Assembly: GCF_008728515.1 (NCBI RefSeq)
Contig: NC_044981.1
Location: 9,680,895-9,744,894, forward strand
Direction of reading: 5' to 3'
DNA length: 64,000 nt
Source of the DNA: Papio anubis
Taxonomy: Eukaryota > Chordata > Mammalia > Primates > Cercopithecidae
In this document: in pieces, positions 33,666 to 45,419 of the stretch
How the letters are laid out: every line of letters begins with the position of its first letter
Position numbering within the stretch: position 1 is the first letter of the stretch
Notes under the pieces: model-generated
The model's database searches: none
What the model saw: the letters and a program-made list of their open reading frames with translations, nothing else
What the model was told of the DNA's origin: nothing
Made by a program: the position numbers and the translations under genes

Positions 33666-35379
33666 CTCTATCAAATCCATAAACAGGCTAAACCAAGGTA
33701 ATGTTTAGCCCATCAATGAAAACAGTATACACTGCTTGTTCTTCGGACTCCTAAAAGGTGAAAGCTATGTTCATTTCTATCCTTGAATCCTTCCCAAGCA
33801 TTTGTGCAGAGCTGTGTATTGAGAGTGTCAAGTTTCTAGCCACTGCAGGCAGTAACTGGATAAGAAGATAACGAGGAATACTGAAATTGAGATGCAATTG
33901 ATCTAATGATATTTAACAAATCTCTACATCTTGAGATAGATAAATGCATAAATAAGTTATTTGGATACATAAATAGGGTAAATAAATATAGGAATAAATA
34001 GTTTTTGACCTGAGATTTTAGAGAGTCAAACTGATACTAATAATTCAAAACACAGAATCACAGATTTTATACTATTAGGAGGAATTTTTTCACTGTCAAA
34101 ATTTCCCAAAACAAACTGGGTGGCCTTGAAAAATAGCACGTGGTCCACCGTTAAAGTAGCCACATAGATTCTATGACAACTCAACAGGAAGCTGCCAATG
34201 AAAATCAAATTTTAGGTCAGCAGCAATATGGCAGAAAGGAGGGGCAGGGAGATGGACCATAATGCTAGGTGTCGTTAGAGTATATTCCGGAAATATTTCT
34301 GTAAAAGCTCATACCACGCAAATATTTCAAAGCAAAAAGTTCATAAAACCTTAAATTACCTCATCTTTATTATTTGTTCTACATTATACAAGAATTCAGT
34401 TGTTAAAGCAGAAATGAATTTAAGATAAATATGCATTGGTATAAATTGTTTTTCTTCTTAGGAATTCTAAGCACTTGGCTATTTCCAATAAAATACACTA
34501 GGTTAACACACCATTGATATATATTTAAGAAACTTTTATGTACCATCAGCGCATTTAAGATCCTTCCGTTCTTGTTCGTATGTGGAGAGATGAGGGAGTA
34601 ACTTCCATATGCTGAGAACGCCAACTGAATTAATGATTCTGAAATCATATAAACTACTGCCATATTACAATTTGAGTAAGACAAAATCCAAAGCAGTTTA
34701 GGTAACATAAAATACTGAATAATCATGAAAATTAGTGGATTGTGAAATGAATGACCACCTACCGTCACCGATGAAGCTGGCCCAAGACTCTCCACTTTAT
34801 TAAAGAAGGCATAAAGTATATGAGAGTGAAAGAATTTACAATGCCTGAAGCTCAAAACACACCCGCTGAATTGTTTTCTTGCTGCTGTTTGCAAACTATT
34901 ACAACAGAACATTATCTATTTTACTGGTAATTTGAGTTTTTGCATCAAATAAATCCCTATATTGCTTCCTGCCCAGCTTTGCCCTTTCATCATTTAAATC
35001 ATGCAGCTTGGATTTGGACTGACTCATAATCTGAAGCTCCTGGATATTTAAATCTTATCACTGATGTCACGTTAGGTTTCCAGACAGTTGGCTAAATTAA
35101 TTCTATTCACCTCATTCTCCATCTCTCCAACTGAATCAGTGTGGTATCTGTGGAGAAGAATCTCCTGCACCATACTGTGCTCATTTTCCAAATAGTACTG
35201 AGCTAAAAAGCAACTAGTTATATGCTATGCTCTGGTGGATGTCAGATAATATGAAAAAATTCTAATATTACAAGTCCAGAATATAGGATACCATGTAAAC
35301 CTATTAAATACTGAATGAAAGCATGAATACCTACTCTTCAATGGGGGTGAGGGTCCACCAGGTTAATTGTCTCAGTAAG
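33666..35379. other. Unassigned non-coding sequence
   Basis: No recognised repeat. It contains the 169-codon minus frame at 34403-34912, listed separately because it is long for AT-rich DNA. Confidence 0.4.
34403..34912 (-). other. Long open reading frame, function unknown, probably chance
   Basis: A minus ORF of 169 codons begins MFCCNSLQTAARKQF. It is rich in hydrophobic and aromatic residues, has no family motif I recognise and no signal peptide. The region around it shows no exon or splice context. Given the local base composition a frame this long is uncommon but not impossible by chance in 64 kb. I do not call it a gene. Confidence 0.12.
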
Positions 35380-35800
35380 ATTGCTTTCAGCCATGAGCAA
35401 CAGAATGCTCGTCCAAGAGTATTGAACAATAGCACATTTAATTATCTCATGTGAAAGAAACTTTCAAATAGGTAGAAGGGGGTGATAAGCTTTGGGTCCA
35501 CACAGCAGAATGCTGGGTTGATTTCTTTCTCATTTTCCTCCTTTCATAATGCAAGATGTCTGCAGAAGCTTCCAATACCATATCCTTACAGCAATGATTC
35601 AAGTGGGAAGAAATAAGAGGATGGGAAAAAGGGTTCTTCTTCCCTGTTTCCCTTCTAGAAGGAAGCCCACGCCAATATCCTCTCACATCTCATTGATCAG
35701 AACTGCACCTATGACTACCCATAGGGCATGGTGGACTGGGAACATATCTACTATTTTCAACCACTGAAGGCACCATCCCCAGTAAGAAAGATGGGGGACA
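35380..35800. repeat. Ancient interspersed repeat, family not assigned
   Basis: GCTTTCAGCCATGAGCAACAGAA, AATTATCTCATGTGAAAGAAAC, CACATCTCATTGATCAGAACTG and GGAACATATCTACTATTTTC follow a common mammalian repeat of the same general kind as 33270-33665. Family unresolved. Confidence 0.4.
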
Positions 35801-36544
35801 AGGTGGCTGCTGAGGTGGAACCAACAGTGTCCAACACAACACGTACCTGCTTTCAAACATAAGAGAAGTCACAGGGATCAAAGCCTTAATTGCCCTAGTG
35901 ATGTCAGTGAAAACTACATTCTTCATGTTATTTTCCTTACGGAGACATAGATGTGGGAAAGGTGATGTCATTTTTCTTATCTTTCTAGAAATCTAGTGGA
36001 CCATGGTATCCATGAACTGAGATCATTTATCAGAGCAGTTATGGCTTCTTAGCTATATTTTAAAAATGGATTGCCAGAAAGAAACCCTGTTAGAGAATAA
36101 CTTTTTAAATGAGTTCACTGAGCACCAACAGCACTGACCCCTCCCCACCAAGAAAATAGATACAAAGCTTAAAATCAAAAGAGAAAATCATATTCATAAA
36201 ATAGTACCAAAATCAACGTACAGAGGAGATAGCGTGTATGAACAGGAGAGGGGCTACAGAAGAAAATGGTGTTTTGTGGTCATATAATCAAGGCAATAAA
36301 GAAAGTAGCGTGAAAATAAAGTTTTCTGAGAGGAAGAAGGAAGCTTTTGGAGCAAAAGAGTTAGGCCCTGAGAGATCAACGGGGAACATACGCCATGTCA
36401 GCCTCAGGCCCACCCATAGGAAAGAAGCAGGTGTGAATGTCACCTAAAAGGCAAACTGGATTAGAATTCTTCACATGCACCAGGAGGGAGACAGTTACTA
36501 TCCACTCCAAAGAGCAGCAGCCTGTGTCATTGCCTCCCTATGTG
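35801..36544. other. Unassigned non-coding sequence
   Basis: Nothing recognised. A plus frame at 36238-36447 (69 codons, lysine and glutamate rich) has no domain. Confidence 0.4.
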
Positions 36545-37194
36545 GGGCAGACAGACTAGGATCCCGTGATTGGCCCCCGTAATTTCTGCCCCTTGGTATT
36601 CCTACCCTGTGTGATCCTCTCTCCTGGAGGGTGGGTGGGACCCATGACTTGCTTCTGGCCAACTGAAAATGGCAAAGGTGAAAAGATTTTGCAGAGGCAA
36701 TTAGGTTCCCCATCAGTTGGTTTTGAAACCAAATGGGAGACTACCCTGAGCAGTCCTGACTTAACTGGATAAAAGCCTTTGAAAGAAACGCTGGCCCTCT
36801 TTGAATGAAAGACTCTCCTTGTTGGCTTCATAAAGTAAGTGGCCATAGAGAAGACCATATTGCCTGGAACTATAGGTGGCCTCTGGAAACTGTAAGCAGC
36901 CTCCTAGCCATGGCCAGTAAAAAGCTGCCCCCCGTTCCATCATTCAGCCACCAAGAAATCAATTCTGCCAACAACCCAAATTAGTGTAAAGGGGATTGCT
37001 CCCCAAGTTTAGCCTCCAGATGAAGCACAGCCAAGCCAAAATCTTGATTACAGTCTTGTAAGACCCTAAGCAGAGGATGCAGTTAAGCTATGCTCAGACT
37101 CCTGACCTACAGAGACTATACGATTAAACACAATGTGTTGTTTCAAGCTGCTAAGTTTGTGTAATTTGTTTTACAGCAACAGAAGACTAATACA
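36545..37194 (+). mobile_element. MLT1-type MaLR LTR, sense
   Basis: GATCCTCTCTCCTGGAGG, CTTGCTTCTGGCCAACTG, GTGATGGGGAACC on the complement, AACCCAAATTAGTGT, GACTCCTGACCTACAGAG and the end AAGCTGCTAAGTTTGTG ... GCAACAGAAGACTAATACATT are in MLT1 LTR order. It is longer than the 8.5-kb copy. The edges are approximate and nothing is translated. Confidence 0.7.
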
Positions 37195-37392
37195 TTATGT
37201 TTACTCCCCTGGTATCTCCCCTCTACCATTAACATCTTATTTTTACACTGAAGATCTTTTCGTTACTACCAAATACTTTGCATGTTTCCCCAAAACAAGC
37301 AAGTCATTATTTTAATAGTTAAAATATAGGCTGGAGAGCAGACACTTGTGAAGAGTAGCAGAGAGGACAGAGCCTTAGCTAGTAATAAGAGC

Positions 37393-37704
37393 TAGGGCCA
37401 GCAGTGGTGGCTCACACCTGTAATCTCAGTGCTTTGGGAGGCCAAAGTGGGAGGATCACTTGAGGACAGAAGTTTAAGACCAGCCTGGGCAACATAGCAA
37501 GATCTCATCTGTACAAAAAATTACAAACATTAGTCGGGCATGGTGGTTATATGGCTGTAGTCCCAACTACTAGGGAGGCTGAGGCAGGAGGATTGCTTGA
37601 ACCCAGGAGTTCAAGGTTGCAGTGAGCTGTGATCATGCCACTGCACTCCAGGCTGAGCAACAGACTGAGACTCTGTATCTGAAAAATAATACTAGTACTA
37701 AAAA
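37393..37704 (+). mobile_element. Old Alu SINE (AluJ-like), sense
   Basis: CAGTGGTGGCTCACACCTG starts the body; GACCAGCCTGGGCAACATAGC and GGAGGATTGCTTGAACCC are typical of older Alus. TAGTAATA occurs at 37380-37387 and 37705-37712 and may be a short target-site duplication. An antisense Alu follows about 60 bp downstream, forming a tail-to-tail inverted pair. Confidence 0.93.
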
Positions 37705-38290
37705 TAGTAATAGCTAACATCTGTTGAGCATTTGCTATATACTTTGAGCATTTATACTATTCTCTTTTTTTTTTTTTTTCTTTTTTTTGAGATGGAGTCT
37801 TGCTCTGTCGCCCAGGCTGGAGTGCAGTGGTGCGATCTCAGTTCACTGTAACCTCTGCCTCCCAGGTTCACATCATTCTCCTGCCTCAGCCTCCTGAATA
37901 GCTGGGACTACAGGTGCCCGCCACCACGCCCGGCTAATTTTTTTGCATTTTTAGTAGAGACGGGGTTTCACCATGTTAGCCAGGATGGTCTCGATCTCCT
38001 GAATCTCCTGACCTCGTGATCTGCCTGCCTCGGCCTCCCAAAGTGCTGGGATTAGAGGCGTGAGCCACCGCGCCCAGCCTGTACTATTGTAATTTTTATA
38101 TACATATTTGAATTCACTAAAATAAGGCTGGTACCTCTAGCTTCATTTGTACAGATAAAGAAACTTGGATAGAAAGAGTTTGAGAAACTTGTCTAAGTTT
38201 ACTCAACTAGAAATTTGTAAAGCTAATTTGTTTGAGTTTAGGTACTATGACTCCAGAGCCTGTATTCTTAGCCACCAAGACTTATTCCTT
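37705..38290 (-). repeat. MIR SINE, antisense, split by an Alu
   Basis: TAATAGCTAACATCTGTTGAGC and TTTGCTATATACTTTGAGCA precede the Alu; after it, TACAGATAAAGAAACTTGG, GAAACTTGTCTAAGTTTACTC and CCAGAGCCTGTATTCTTAGCC complete the reverse-complement MIR. Confidence 0.75.
37762..38081 (-). mobile_element. AluY/S-like SINE, antisense, inside a MIR
   Basis: Poly(T) with one C (TTTCTTTT) leads into GAGATGGAGTCTTGCTCTGT; the left arm ends CACCGCGCCCAGCC. It has a local duplication (TCTCCTGAATCTCCTGACC, 37995-38013). TACTATT lies at 37755-37761 and 38082-38088 as a possible short duplication. Confidence 0.95.
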
Positions 38291-38606
38291 CTCAGTACAA
38301 ATATATGGTCAAGCATTAGCCACACCTAATAAATGTGCATCATTGATAAATTACTGTCAGGAATAGACCTCCATAGTTATTTTGCTCTGATGAACTATTG
38401 TAGAGCTGACTTAGCTTCCCTCTGCATGGCGTCTCACTCTCACTCCACACCCACTGAATGCTGCAGAACAGGCCGGTAGAATACAACTTAAGACATTATA
38501 TTTTTAAAACTGCAGAATGCATGAACTAATGTCTGTGTATGAATCTGAGACTAGTTAGAGAATTCCATGCTATATGGAAAGAGCATAGATGCACTAGTTG
38601 AGTGTT

Positions 38607-38644
38607 GGTAAATTAGCCACCTAATGGTAAATTAGCCACCTAAT
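38607..38644. repeat. Perfect 19-bp tandem duplication
   Basis: GGTAAATTAGCCACCTAAT occurs twice back to back at 38607-38625 and 38626-38644 with no difference, just before a MIR core. Confidence 0.97.
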
Positions 38645-38760
38645 GTCTCTGGAAATCAGATTTATAATCTGTAAAATGGGAATAACAGTATCACAAGAGT
38701 GTTGTGAGCACCAAATGAAAAAATGTGGAAAAGAGATTTATAAAGTGTAACATTCTGCAC
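38645..38760 (+). repeat. MIR SINE, sense
   Basis: ATAATCTGTAAAATGGGAATAA, GTTGTGAGCACCAAATGA and TTTATAAAGTGTAACATTCTGC follow MIR sense wording. The 5' half is obscured by the 19-bp duplication. Confidence 0.7.
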
Positions 38761-39837
38761 CCATGGACATGGTCAGCTTATCATTATAGGAATGAGCACA
38801 CACTGCTTTCACCGTATTGCACAGAATAATTCTCAGGGAATGAAAGTTGGAGGCCCTTAAGAAGGCTTCTTAGCATAATAATTTTATATTTAAGATTCAG
38901 TTGATAAATAAGAAGCGAGTACTGCTCTCTTGCCAGATATCAGGAGCGTTTCATCCCAGTCATAGTGCAGACACAATGTTGAAGTTAATATTTGGGGTTT
39001 GTTCCTTTGGGACGACTCTGCCATTTTTTGACTTGTTAGGTTTCAGTATGTGTTTCAAAGCGAGAAGAAAAATGATATTTGGAGGTGACTGTAACTACCT
39101 TTTCTGTTGCTGAGATTGTACGTGTTGTATCTATTTAACCCCTATAAAGGGGGCATGAAATAAAGGGATCATGGGTGTATCACGAGAGCCTTTTCCAAAA
39201 GGCAACATTTATTTTCAAGTGTTTGGATTGCCGAGACAAGGATTTCTCTCCAACGTACAATTCATCAACCTCCTTACTCACTGTAAAATCAATCTGTTCT
39301 GTTTGTATGACATAAACAACAAGTCATTTCTCAGGAATGAGGCAGACCATATGTGAAGGTGTTTCAGAAAAGCACAACAGGGAATACGCCAATCAAAGAA
39401 GCATCTGCATTTTATTTCAATGTCAAATCACATGTGTGTTATAAAAAGGAAAGTGTATCAGTTTTATTAAAGAACAACTTTCCTGTTGTGATGTGTATAG
39501 TTAACCCATACCTCGCCTAAGCAGTACAGTCATGTCAGCCACATAAACAACTGGTCGAGAACACAAAAAGATCTCAGCCTGTGTGGTCAGCAATGTGCAT
39601 TTTGCAGATATCTTGGCATATGCCTATTCCCTACCTTTGTAGCCAAGAGGAGACTTGCCACAGAGGTAAATCCATCATATGCATTTTCCCCAAAATCAGC
39701 ACTTTCATCAATGCATTGATAAATATCAAAGCAGCTTGAAATTGATAGAAACAGGAAACTATGAAAAGACTAGCAGAGTTCTAGGGAGAATTTACTTTTT
39801 ATGATTGGGACTGAATTGAAATGGAAAGGAAGTGGGT
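38761..39837. other. Unassigned non-coding sequence
   Basis: No recognised repeat or gene; three plus frames of 60-70 codons have no domain. Confidence 0.4.
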
Positions 39838-40000
39838 TCTAGGGTCATTTCCACTTCTTATTAGCTGGATGACCTAAGGCAAGTCACTTAGCTTCTATAG
39901 CTCTCAGCTTTATACTTGTATAAACTGACAGGGCTGAATGAATAATCCCAAAACCCCTTTCTGCTCTACAAATATGTGATTCTCTGAGATTGTCTTGTTA
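39838..40000 (+). repeat. MIR SINE, sense
   Basis: CTTCTTATTAGCTGGATGACC then TAAGGCAAGTCACTTAGCTTC and CTCAGCTTTATACTTGTATAAA follow the MIR sense core. The 3' end (CTACAAATATGTGATTCT) is divergent. Confidence 0.75.
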
Positions 40001-40694
40001 CTGAACCTTCTTCCCATTTAGGAGTTAGGTACCTCTGAAACTATGTTAACTTCTTTAAACCACTGGAGTGACGTCTACTGTTTTGAAACAGTCTTTAGTG
40101 CAATTTCCAGAGGTACTTATCACATAATCTGGCTTACTTCTTTGGAGAAATCACTGTACAAAGATTAAGGTACTGCATTAGGAAGCAGGGAAGCCAATTC
40201 ACTCCACAAGGAATGGATTCTATAGCTCTGTTTACACAGGTAAATGAGTGGCTGTTTGCATAATTAACTGAATGGACATTGTAAACATTCTCCCTGAAGT
40301 CCTTTCACTCATAGAAAATAATAATAATTAAAGTTCCCAGTGGTCAGTATCTTTTTTGACCTGAAATGCATATATATGTGTATATATACCATTTATCTCT
40401 ATAGACTCATGTCTAACATACAATTTTTAGGATTCAACTGTTCATTTTGTTTTCTGTAGGACAGAACATACATGTGTCACCTATAAAGTATCAGTAGGGT
40501 TCCTACGGCTACTGGTTTCAAGTAGGCTAGAAATTATAAATGTTAATAAGGGGTAGTAGAGGAAGTATAACTAGCAAAATAGTGGCCTTGGCCATAGGGA
40601 GCATTAAACTGAAATCACTGCAGCTTAGTACCTGGGAGAGAAAAAGGAATCTCTATTTCTAAGCAATAGAATATAAAATTCCAGGAAAGAATTT
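40001..40694. other. Unassigned non-coding sequence
   Basis: Contains a short (TA/TG) tract near 40370-40388. Nothing else recognised. Confidence 0.4.
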
Positions 40695-40880
40695 GGGTGG
40701 CCTGGTTCAGATCACATGCCCATCCCTGGGCCAATCATAGTGGTCATAGGAACATAACCTATATCACGCCCAACCCCATGGAGTATGTGAGAGGTGAGGG
40801 GAGATACGTTATCAGAAAAGAGGGGAAACAAAGGCACTTTTGGGAAAGAAACATGTCCGCCAAGAAGAAATGAGAGCCAC
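40695..40880 (+). repeat. Ancient interspersed repeat fragment
   Basis: TCACATGCCCATCCCTGGGCC then AATCATAGTGGTCATAGGAAC match a common mammalian repeat ending (GTCACATGCCCATCCCTG). Family unresolved; the frames on either strand here are part of it. Confidence 0.4.
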
Positions 40881-41989
40881 CACAGACAACCTGACTCAGA
40901 ACATCTAAAGTCAGCCTCAAATTTTGTACCACTGGCCTTTTCTCCAGAACTTTCTTCTGGAAATACCAATATTTCTTATTTTACCCTAACTTTTTGTATA
41001 TTATTTCAACAAACATGTATTCAGTGCTTGCAATTTATAAAAGTATTGAGGAATATCTTGGGCATCTCATAGTATCTAACACATAAGCAGAAGATAGTCA
41101 ACCTGTCATACAGGAATATATCTCAAAGGAAAAACTGAAACACCTTGTGAATAGAGGTCTTGCAGCTGAGAAAAAAAAGGCAGTCATGATGCAGACCCTC
41201 CCAGGGACTATCCCAAAGACTGTCACCTAAGATTACCCAACCCTGCTGGCAGCTGACCAACTAGATTGAGATGTGTAGGAATGGGGATGTCATTTACACA
41301 TTTAGGTGTAACTCAGCTGAGTATCTTTTTGGTTGAGAAAAAAAAGTAGGACAGTCTTAAAATTGTATTTCAGAAGCCATTTTTAAAAATTATTGGCAGC
41401 TACAAATGAAATAAACTTGCCTTTGATTAGCTAAGAGTCTTATACATCAAAAATATGTATTAAAACCTCCTGAAGCTTTCACAGTCTACCAAATTCACCA
41501 ACATTGGCATATTCAAATGAGTGCTGGAGGAAATGGGAGGAGTGAGTTGGGGGTAGGAGATAGAGCATATCAGACAGAAAGAAAACACACATTTAAACTT
41601 GCTGTGCTGCAGCAAATGTTTCCTACCCAATGTCATATAATATCTTTGAAGCTGGGTAGTACAGTATTCTGTGTTAAGTGCATTTTATGGGGATTTGGAG
41701 AGGATTTAGGTAAAGGCTGCCCCAATAAATGATTTACCAGCTCTAATAAAACATCAAGGAAATTGTTCAGATTGTATCTCAAACGATTTAAAACAGACAT
41801 TTATAGAGGTTTGAGCAGCCCCCATATCCTCAACTCCTGGTTTAAAAAGAAATGTGTATAGTGATTAATTATCCCCTATTACCCCTTTTTTAAATGGTAG
41901 CAGTTTCCAGAGAAGCGAGAGATTGGAAGTCAATAAATAGGTATAATAGCCAAGGGGGTTGGGAGAGAGAGAGAAGTGATCACATATTC
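40881..41989. other. Unassigned non-coding sequence
   Basis: No gene or repeat recognised. Confidence 0.4.
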
Positions 41990-42400
41990 CTCCTTCTATT
42001 CACTCATTCAGTAAGTATTTGCTGGTCATCCTATGTACCAGGTACTCTAAGGCTAGGACCTGGAGACCCAGGAGTGACCAGAGAAGGGGGATTCCTGCCT
42101 ACAGCTTCTGTTTAGTCAGAGGAAACAAAAATGAACAAATCAATGAAATAAACAGAAAACATTATTTTAAATTGGGGTTAAGTACTTTCAAGGAAACCAA
42201 CAAGGTGATGAAAAAGCAAATTGCCACAATAGAGATGGGTCCCACTTTGCATAGAGAATCAGGAAAGGCTTCTCTGGGACATAAAGTGGATGCTGCAACC
42301 GCCAATCACATCGCTAGGAATAGGCAGAACATGCCAGATAAAGTGGAAAGGTGCTGATGTCATCCAGCATTCAGTGTGTCTGAAGAACAGAAGGAAAAGC
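41990..42400 (+). repeat. L2 LINE relic
   Basis: TTCACTCATTCAGTAAGTATTTGC, TGTACCAGGTACTCTAAGGC, AACAAATCAATGAAATAAACAG, TCAGGAAAGGCTTCTCTGGGA and AATAGGCAGAACATGCCAGATAAA follow the L2 3'-proximal order. The 112-codon plus frame (42019-42357) lies wholly within it and is not a gene. Confidence 0.5.
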
Positions 42401-42589
42401 AGATACAGAAAGTGAGAAATCATCTGAGTGACCTATGCCCTCTATTTTAACCCTTGGAAAATGTATTTCCTAAAAATGGATTATTAATAATGTTAATAAT
42501 AATTGTCTTTATTTAAAAACCATTTGTTTTAGTTGCTGTAAGAATATCTTCTGCACTTTATCTCTCAACTTTCCCAGTATCCATCAGAT

Positions 42590-42740
42590 TCCAAAACACA
42601 GAAATTATTATTCTAGTTTGACACAGGAGAAGGCAGCCTTAGAGAGCTCAGACAAATTGTTCACGATTACACAGTAGCAGCAGAACTGGAATTCATACTC
42701 AGGTTCATCTATCTGCAGAGCCTACACCTTTTTGTTTCCT
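42590..42740 (-). repeat. MIR SINE, antisense
   Basis: ACACAGGAGAAGGCAGCCTTAGAGAG, CAAATTGTTCACGATTACAC, AGTAGCAGCAGAACTGGAATTC and GCAGAGCCTACACC follow the reverse-complement MIR core. Confidence 0.7.
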
Positions 42741-42805
42741 TGAACTTGTTTTGTTCAGCAAATATTTGAACCCTATGCTAGGAACTCTGCACACAGAAAT
42801 GAATG

Positions 42806-43040
42806 AAGCAAAATGTTGTGGACTGTTTCTAAAGATGGCCACACAGTATCTTCCATCCCAACATGCCCTTTTGCAATGTCACCTTTCTGCACCTGCATCA
42901 AGAGGGAAGTCTATTCCTTCTCTTGCTACCCCTGAGGCTTATTTTGACCAAAAGAAGAGTTTTCCATTATGTCTTGCCTGAATTCCCAGCCCTCAGAATT
43001 GTGAGCAAATAAAATGGTTGTTTCAAGAAACGAAGTCTTG
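42806..43040 (+). repeat. Possible MaLR-like LTR fragment
   Basis: CATGCCCTTTTGCAATGTCACC, AATTCCCAGCCCTCAGAATTGTG and GAGCAAATAAAATGGTTG resemble the 3' half of an MLT-type LTR, including an AATAAA signal. Tentative. Confidence 0.35.
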
Positions 43041-43129
43041 AAAGTCGTTTGGTGATTTAGCATAACCAAAATGCATAAGGAGCTCAGCCTGGAGAGGGAA
43101 ACAAGCATACAAATATCTTTAAAATAATG

Positions 43130-43727
43130 CAAGTGTTCCCATGTTTATTGTAGCATTATTCACAATAGCCAAGATACACAAGCATCCTACATGTCCATTT
43201 ATGGATGAATGGATAAAAAATACAGCATATAAACACAACTGAAATACTATTTAGCCTTACAAGAGAAGAAAGTTCTGTTATTTGTGACAACACAATTGAA
43301 CATGAAGGACATTATGTTAAGTGAAATAAGCTAGGCACCAAAAGAGAAGTATTGCATGATCTTATTTATATGTGGAATCTAAAAAGTTGAGCCTACAGAA
43401 GCAGAGAGTAGAAGGATGATTACCAGAGGCTGAGGAGTGGGGAGGCTGGAATGTTGTAGGTCAAAGGACACAAAATTTAAGTTGGGCAAGAAGAATAAGT
43501 GCAAGAGTTCTATGGTACCAGATGGTGACTACAATTAATAGCAATATATTGTATACATGAAAATTACTAAGACAGTGTTCCCATAAGAAAAACATAATTA
43601 TGAGAGGAAATGCATACGTTAAATACTTTGACTTAACAATTACAAAAAGCATACATAATTCAAAACATCATGTTATACACCATGAATATATACAATTTTA
43701 CTTGTCAATTAGAAAATACATGATTTT
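43130..43727 (+). mobile_element. Old L1M 3' end, sense
   Basis: TATTGTAGCATTATTCACAATAGCC, GGATGAATGGATAAAAAATAC, GGACATTATGTTAAGTGAAATAAGC, AGGATGATTACCAGAGGCTGAGG and the 3'UTR-like end (ATGTTATACACCATGAATATATAC) are in L1M order. The ORF2 C-terminus is broken by stops. Confidence 0.85.
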
Positions 43728-43788
43728 TAAAAGTTGTGTGAGTGGCATCATGAGAGAGCAGCGGAGAAGCATTTAAGTCAGTGTTGCG

Positions 43789-44010
43789 CAGAGGTGGACA
43801 AACTTTTTTGGGAAAGACCCAAATAGTAAATATTTTAGGTTTTGTGGGCCATACCTTCTTTGTCTCAGGACATAATTCTGCCATTGCAGAGGAAAACAGC
43901 CAAAGACAACATATAACCAAACGAATGTGTCTGAGTTCCAATTAAGCTTTATTTACAAACACATAGGGAGAACAGGATTTGTCCCCAGGAGCTGTAATTG
44001 CCAGCATCTG
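43789..44010 (+). mobile_element. hAT-type MER DNA transposon (non-autonomous)
   Basis: The element runs from CAGAGGTGGACAAACT (43789) through AAATAGTAAATATTTTAGGTTTTGTGGGCC and AACATATAACCAAACGAATG to TAATTGCCAGCATCTG (44010). The ends form an imperfect terminal inverted repeat. Its interior matches the widespread MER DNA transposon with AGATAGTAAATATTTTAGGC wording. No transposase is encoded. Exact family not certain. Confidence 0.7.
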
Positions 44011-44356
44011 GCCTTCTTAGAGCATCAGAGGAAACCAATTGAAGGCATAGTGCCTGAGAGTAGCATCTTAAAGGATCAATCAGGAACTGAAGTTCTGTGG
44101 TCCTGGGAAACCCTTCAGCCTTTTAACTTAACACATAAGATAATAACCGTATTGTGACACTGCATATTCTGGACTCTGAAAGGTCATTCCCGAAGGGCAA
44201 CAGGGAGCTCAGTCATTACAGAAGGCCTGGAAAACAGGGGAAATGGAAGAGCTGGGAGCCTGAGGGCTTAATGAAGCTTTTCCTCTAGCCCTGGTGAACC
44301 CCGAATAAGAATTAAGAACTTAGCATATGACTCAACAGAAGCTCCAGCTCTCTCAT

Positions 44357-44726
44357 TGCATTAGTCTGTTCCCACGTTGCTACAAATATACTATCCAATA
44401 CTGGGTAATTTATAAAGGAAAGGGATTTAATTGACTCACAGTTCAGCATGGCCAGAGAGAAACTTACATTCAGGACAGAAGGAGAAGCAAATGCATCCTT
44501 CTTCACAGGGTGGCAAAAAGGAGAATGAATGAGTGCTCAGTGAAGGAGGAAGCCCCTTAGAAAACCACCAGATCTCGTGAGAACTAACTCACTATCAAGA
44601 GGACAGGAAGGGGGAACCTGGCCTCATGATTCAATTATCTTCAGCTGGTCCCTCCCACAACACATGGGGATTATGGGAACTACAATCAAGATGAGATTTG
44701 GGTGGGAACACAGCCAAACCATATCA
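44357..44726 (-). mobile_element. MST/THE1-type MaLR solo LTR, antisense
   Basis: TGCATTAGTCTGTTCCCACG, CTGGGTAATTTATAAAGGAAAGG, ACCAGATCTCGTGAGAAC and GGAACACAGCCAAACCATATCA are the reverse complement of an MST/THE1 LTR from its end to its start. It begins TG and ends CA, with CTCAT (44352-44356) and CTTAT (44727-44731) as a 5-bp target duplication with one change. Confidence 0.88.
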
Positions 44727-44731
44727 CTTAT

Positions 44732-45419
44732 CTACATACATCAAAGTAAGCACCTAAAACCTCTGTTCTGGAAGTTATATCGTTGAATCTAATCTAACAA
44801 GTATGTCACTACTCCCCTTAGAGACTATCACAGAGTTTCTGAAGAATAGGGAGCATGTCTTTTTCTTACTAGCAAATAGCATCTCTTGTACATGTTTTCT
44901 TTCTAGGAGAGCCATGTATGTTTCTTGTCTTTGAGTTCTTTAGCTTCCCTTCATGCCTGATGCTTCTCAGTCGCAGACCTGCTTCTCTTAATCTGGAAAA
45001 CAACTCACTCTTTAGCCTGAATACCACACTCTGGCAGCATCAGGAAAAGCACCGGTGAAAGCATTTAGAGTTCTAAGCTAAGACCAATGGGAGTTCTAAA
45101 AACTGTGACTGGGCACAGGAAATTTGAGCTGATACCATGTTTTCAGATGTTGGTTCCAGGATGGAAGAGTGAAAGCAAATTCTGAGAACCAAATCAGATA
45201 AATGCCCAGTGGAAAAAGAATTTCAGGAACAGATCTCGGGGTGGGCAGGGAGGCCATGGGTAGGTACGCATGACTTTGACTAGGTACCATCTCTTCTTTC
45301 CAAGGTCACTCCTCGTGTCACATGACCACTGTCATTCCTCCTCACCACCATTGATGGACACCACCATCGCAAAATTCTGTACTCCTTACTGCTGAGAAGA
45401 TCCACTGCTCACTCTTTTA
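44732..45419. other. Unassigned non-coding sequence
   Basis: No gene recognised; an L2-like stretch (GAATAGGGAGCATGTC) lies near 44845-44870. Confidence 0.35.

Noticed and set aside
42019..42357. 112-codon plus frame
   Set aside because: It lies inside an L2 relic and shows no domain.
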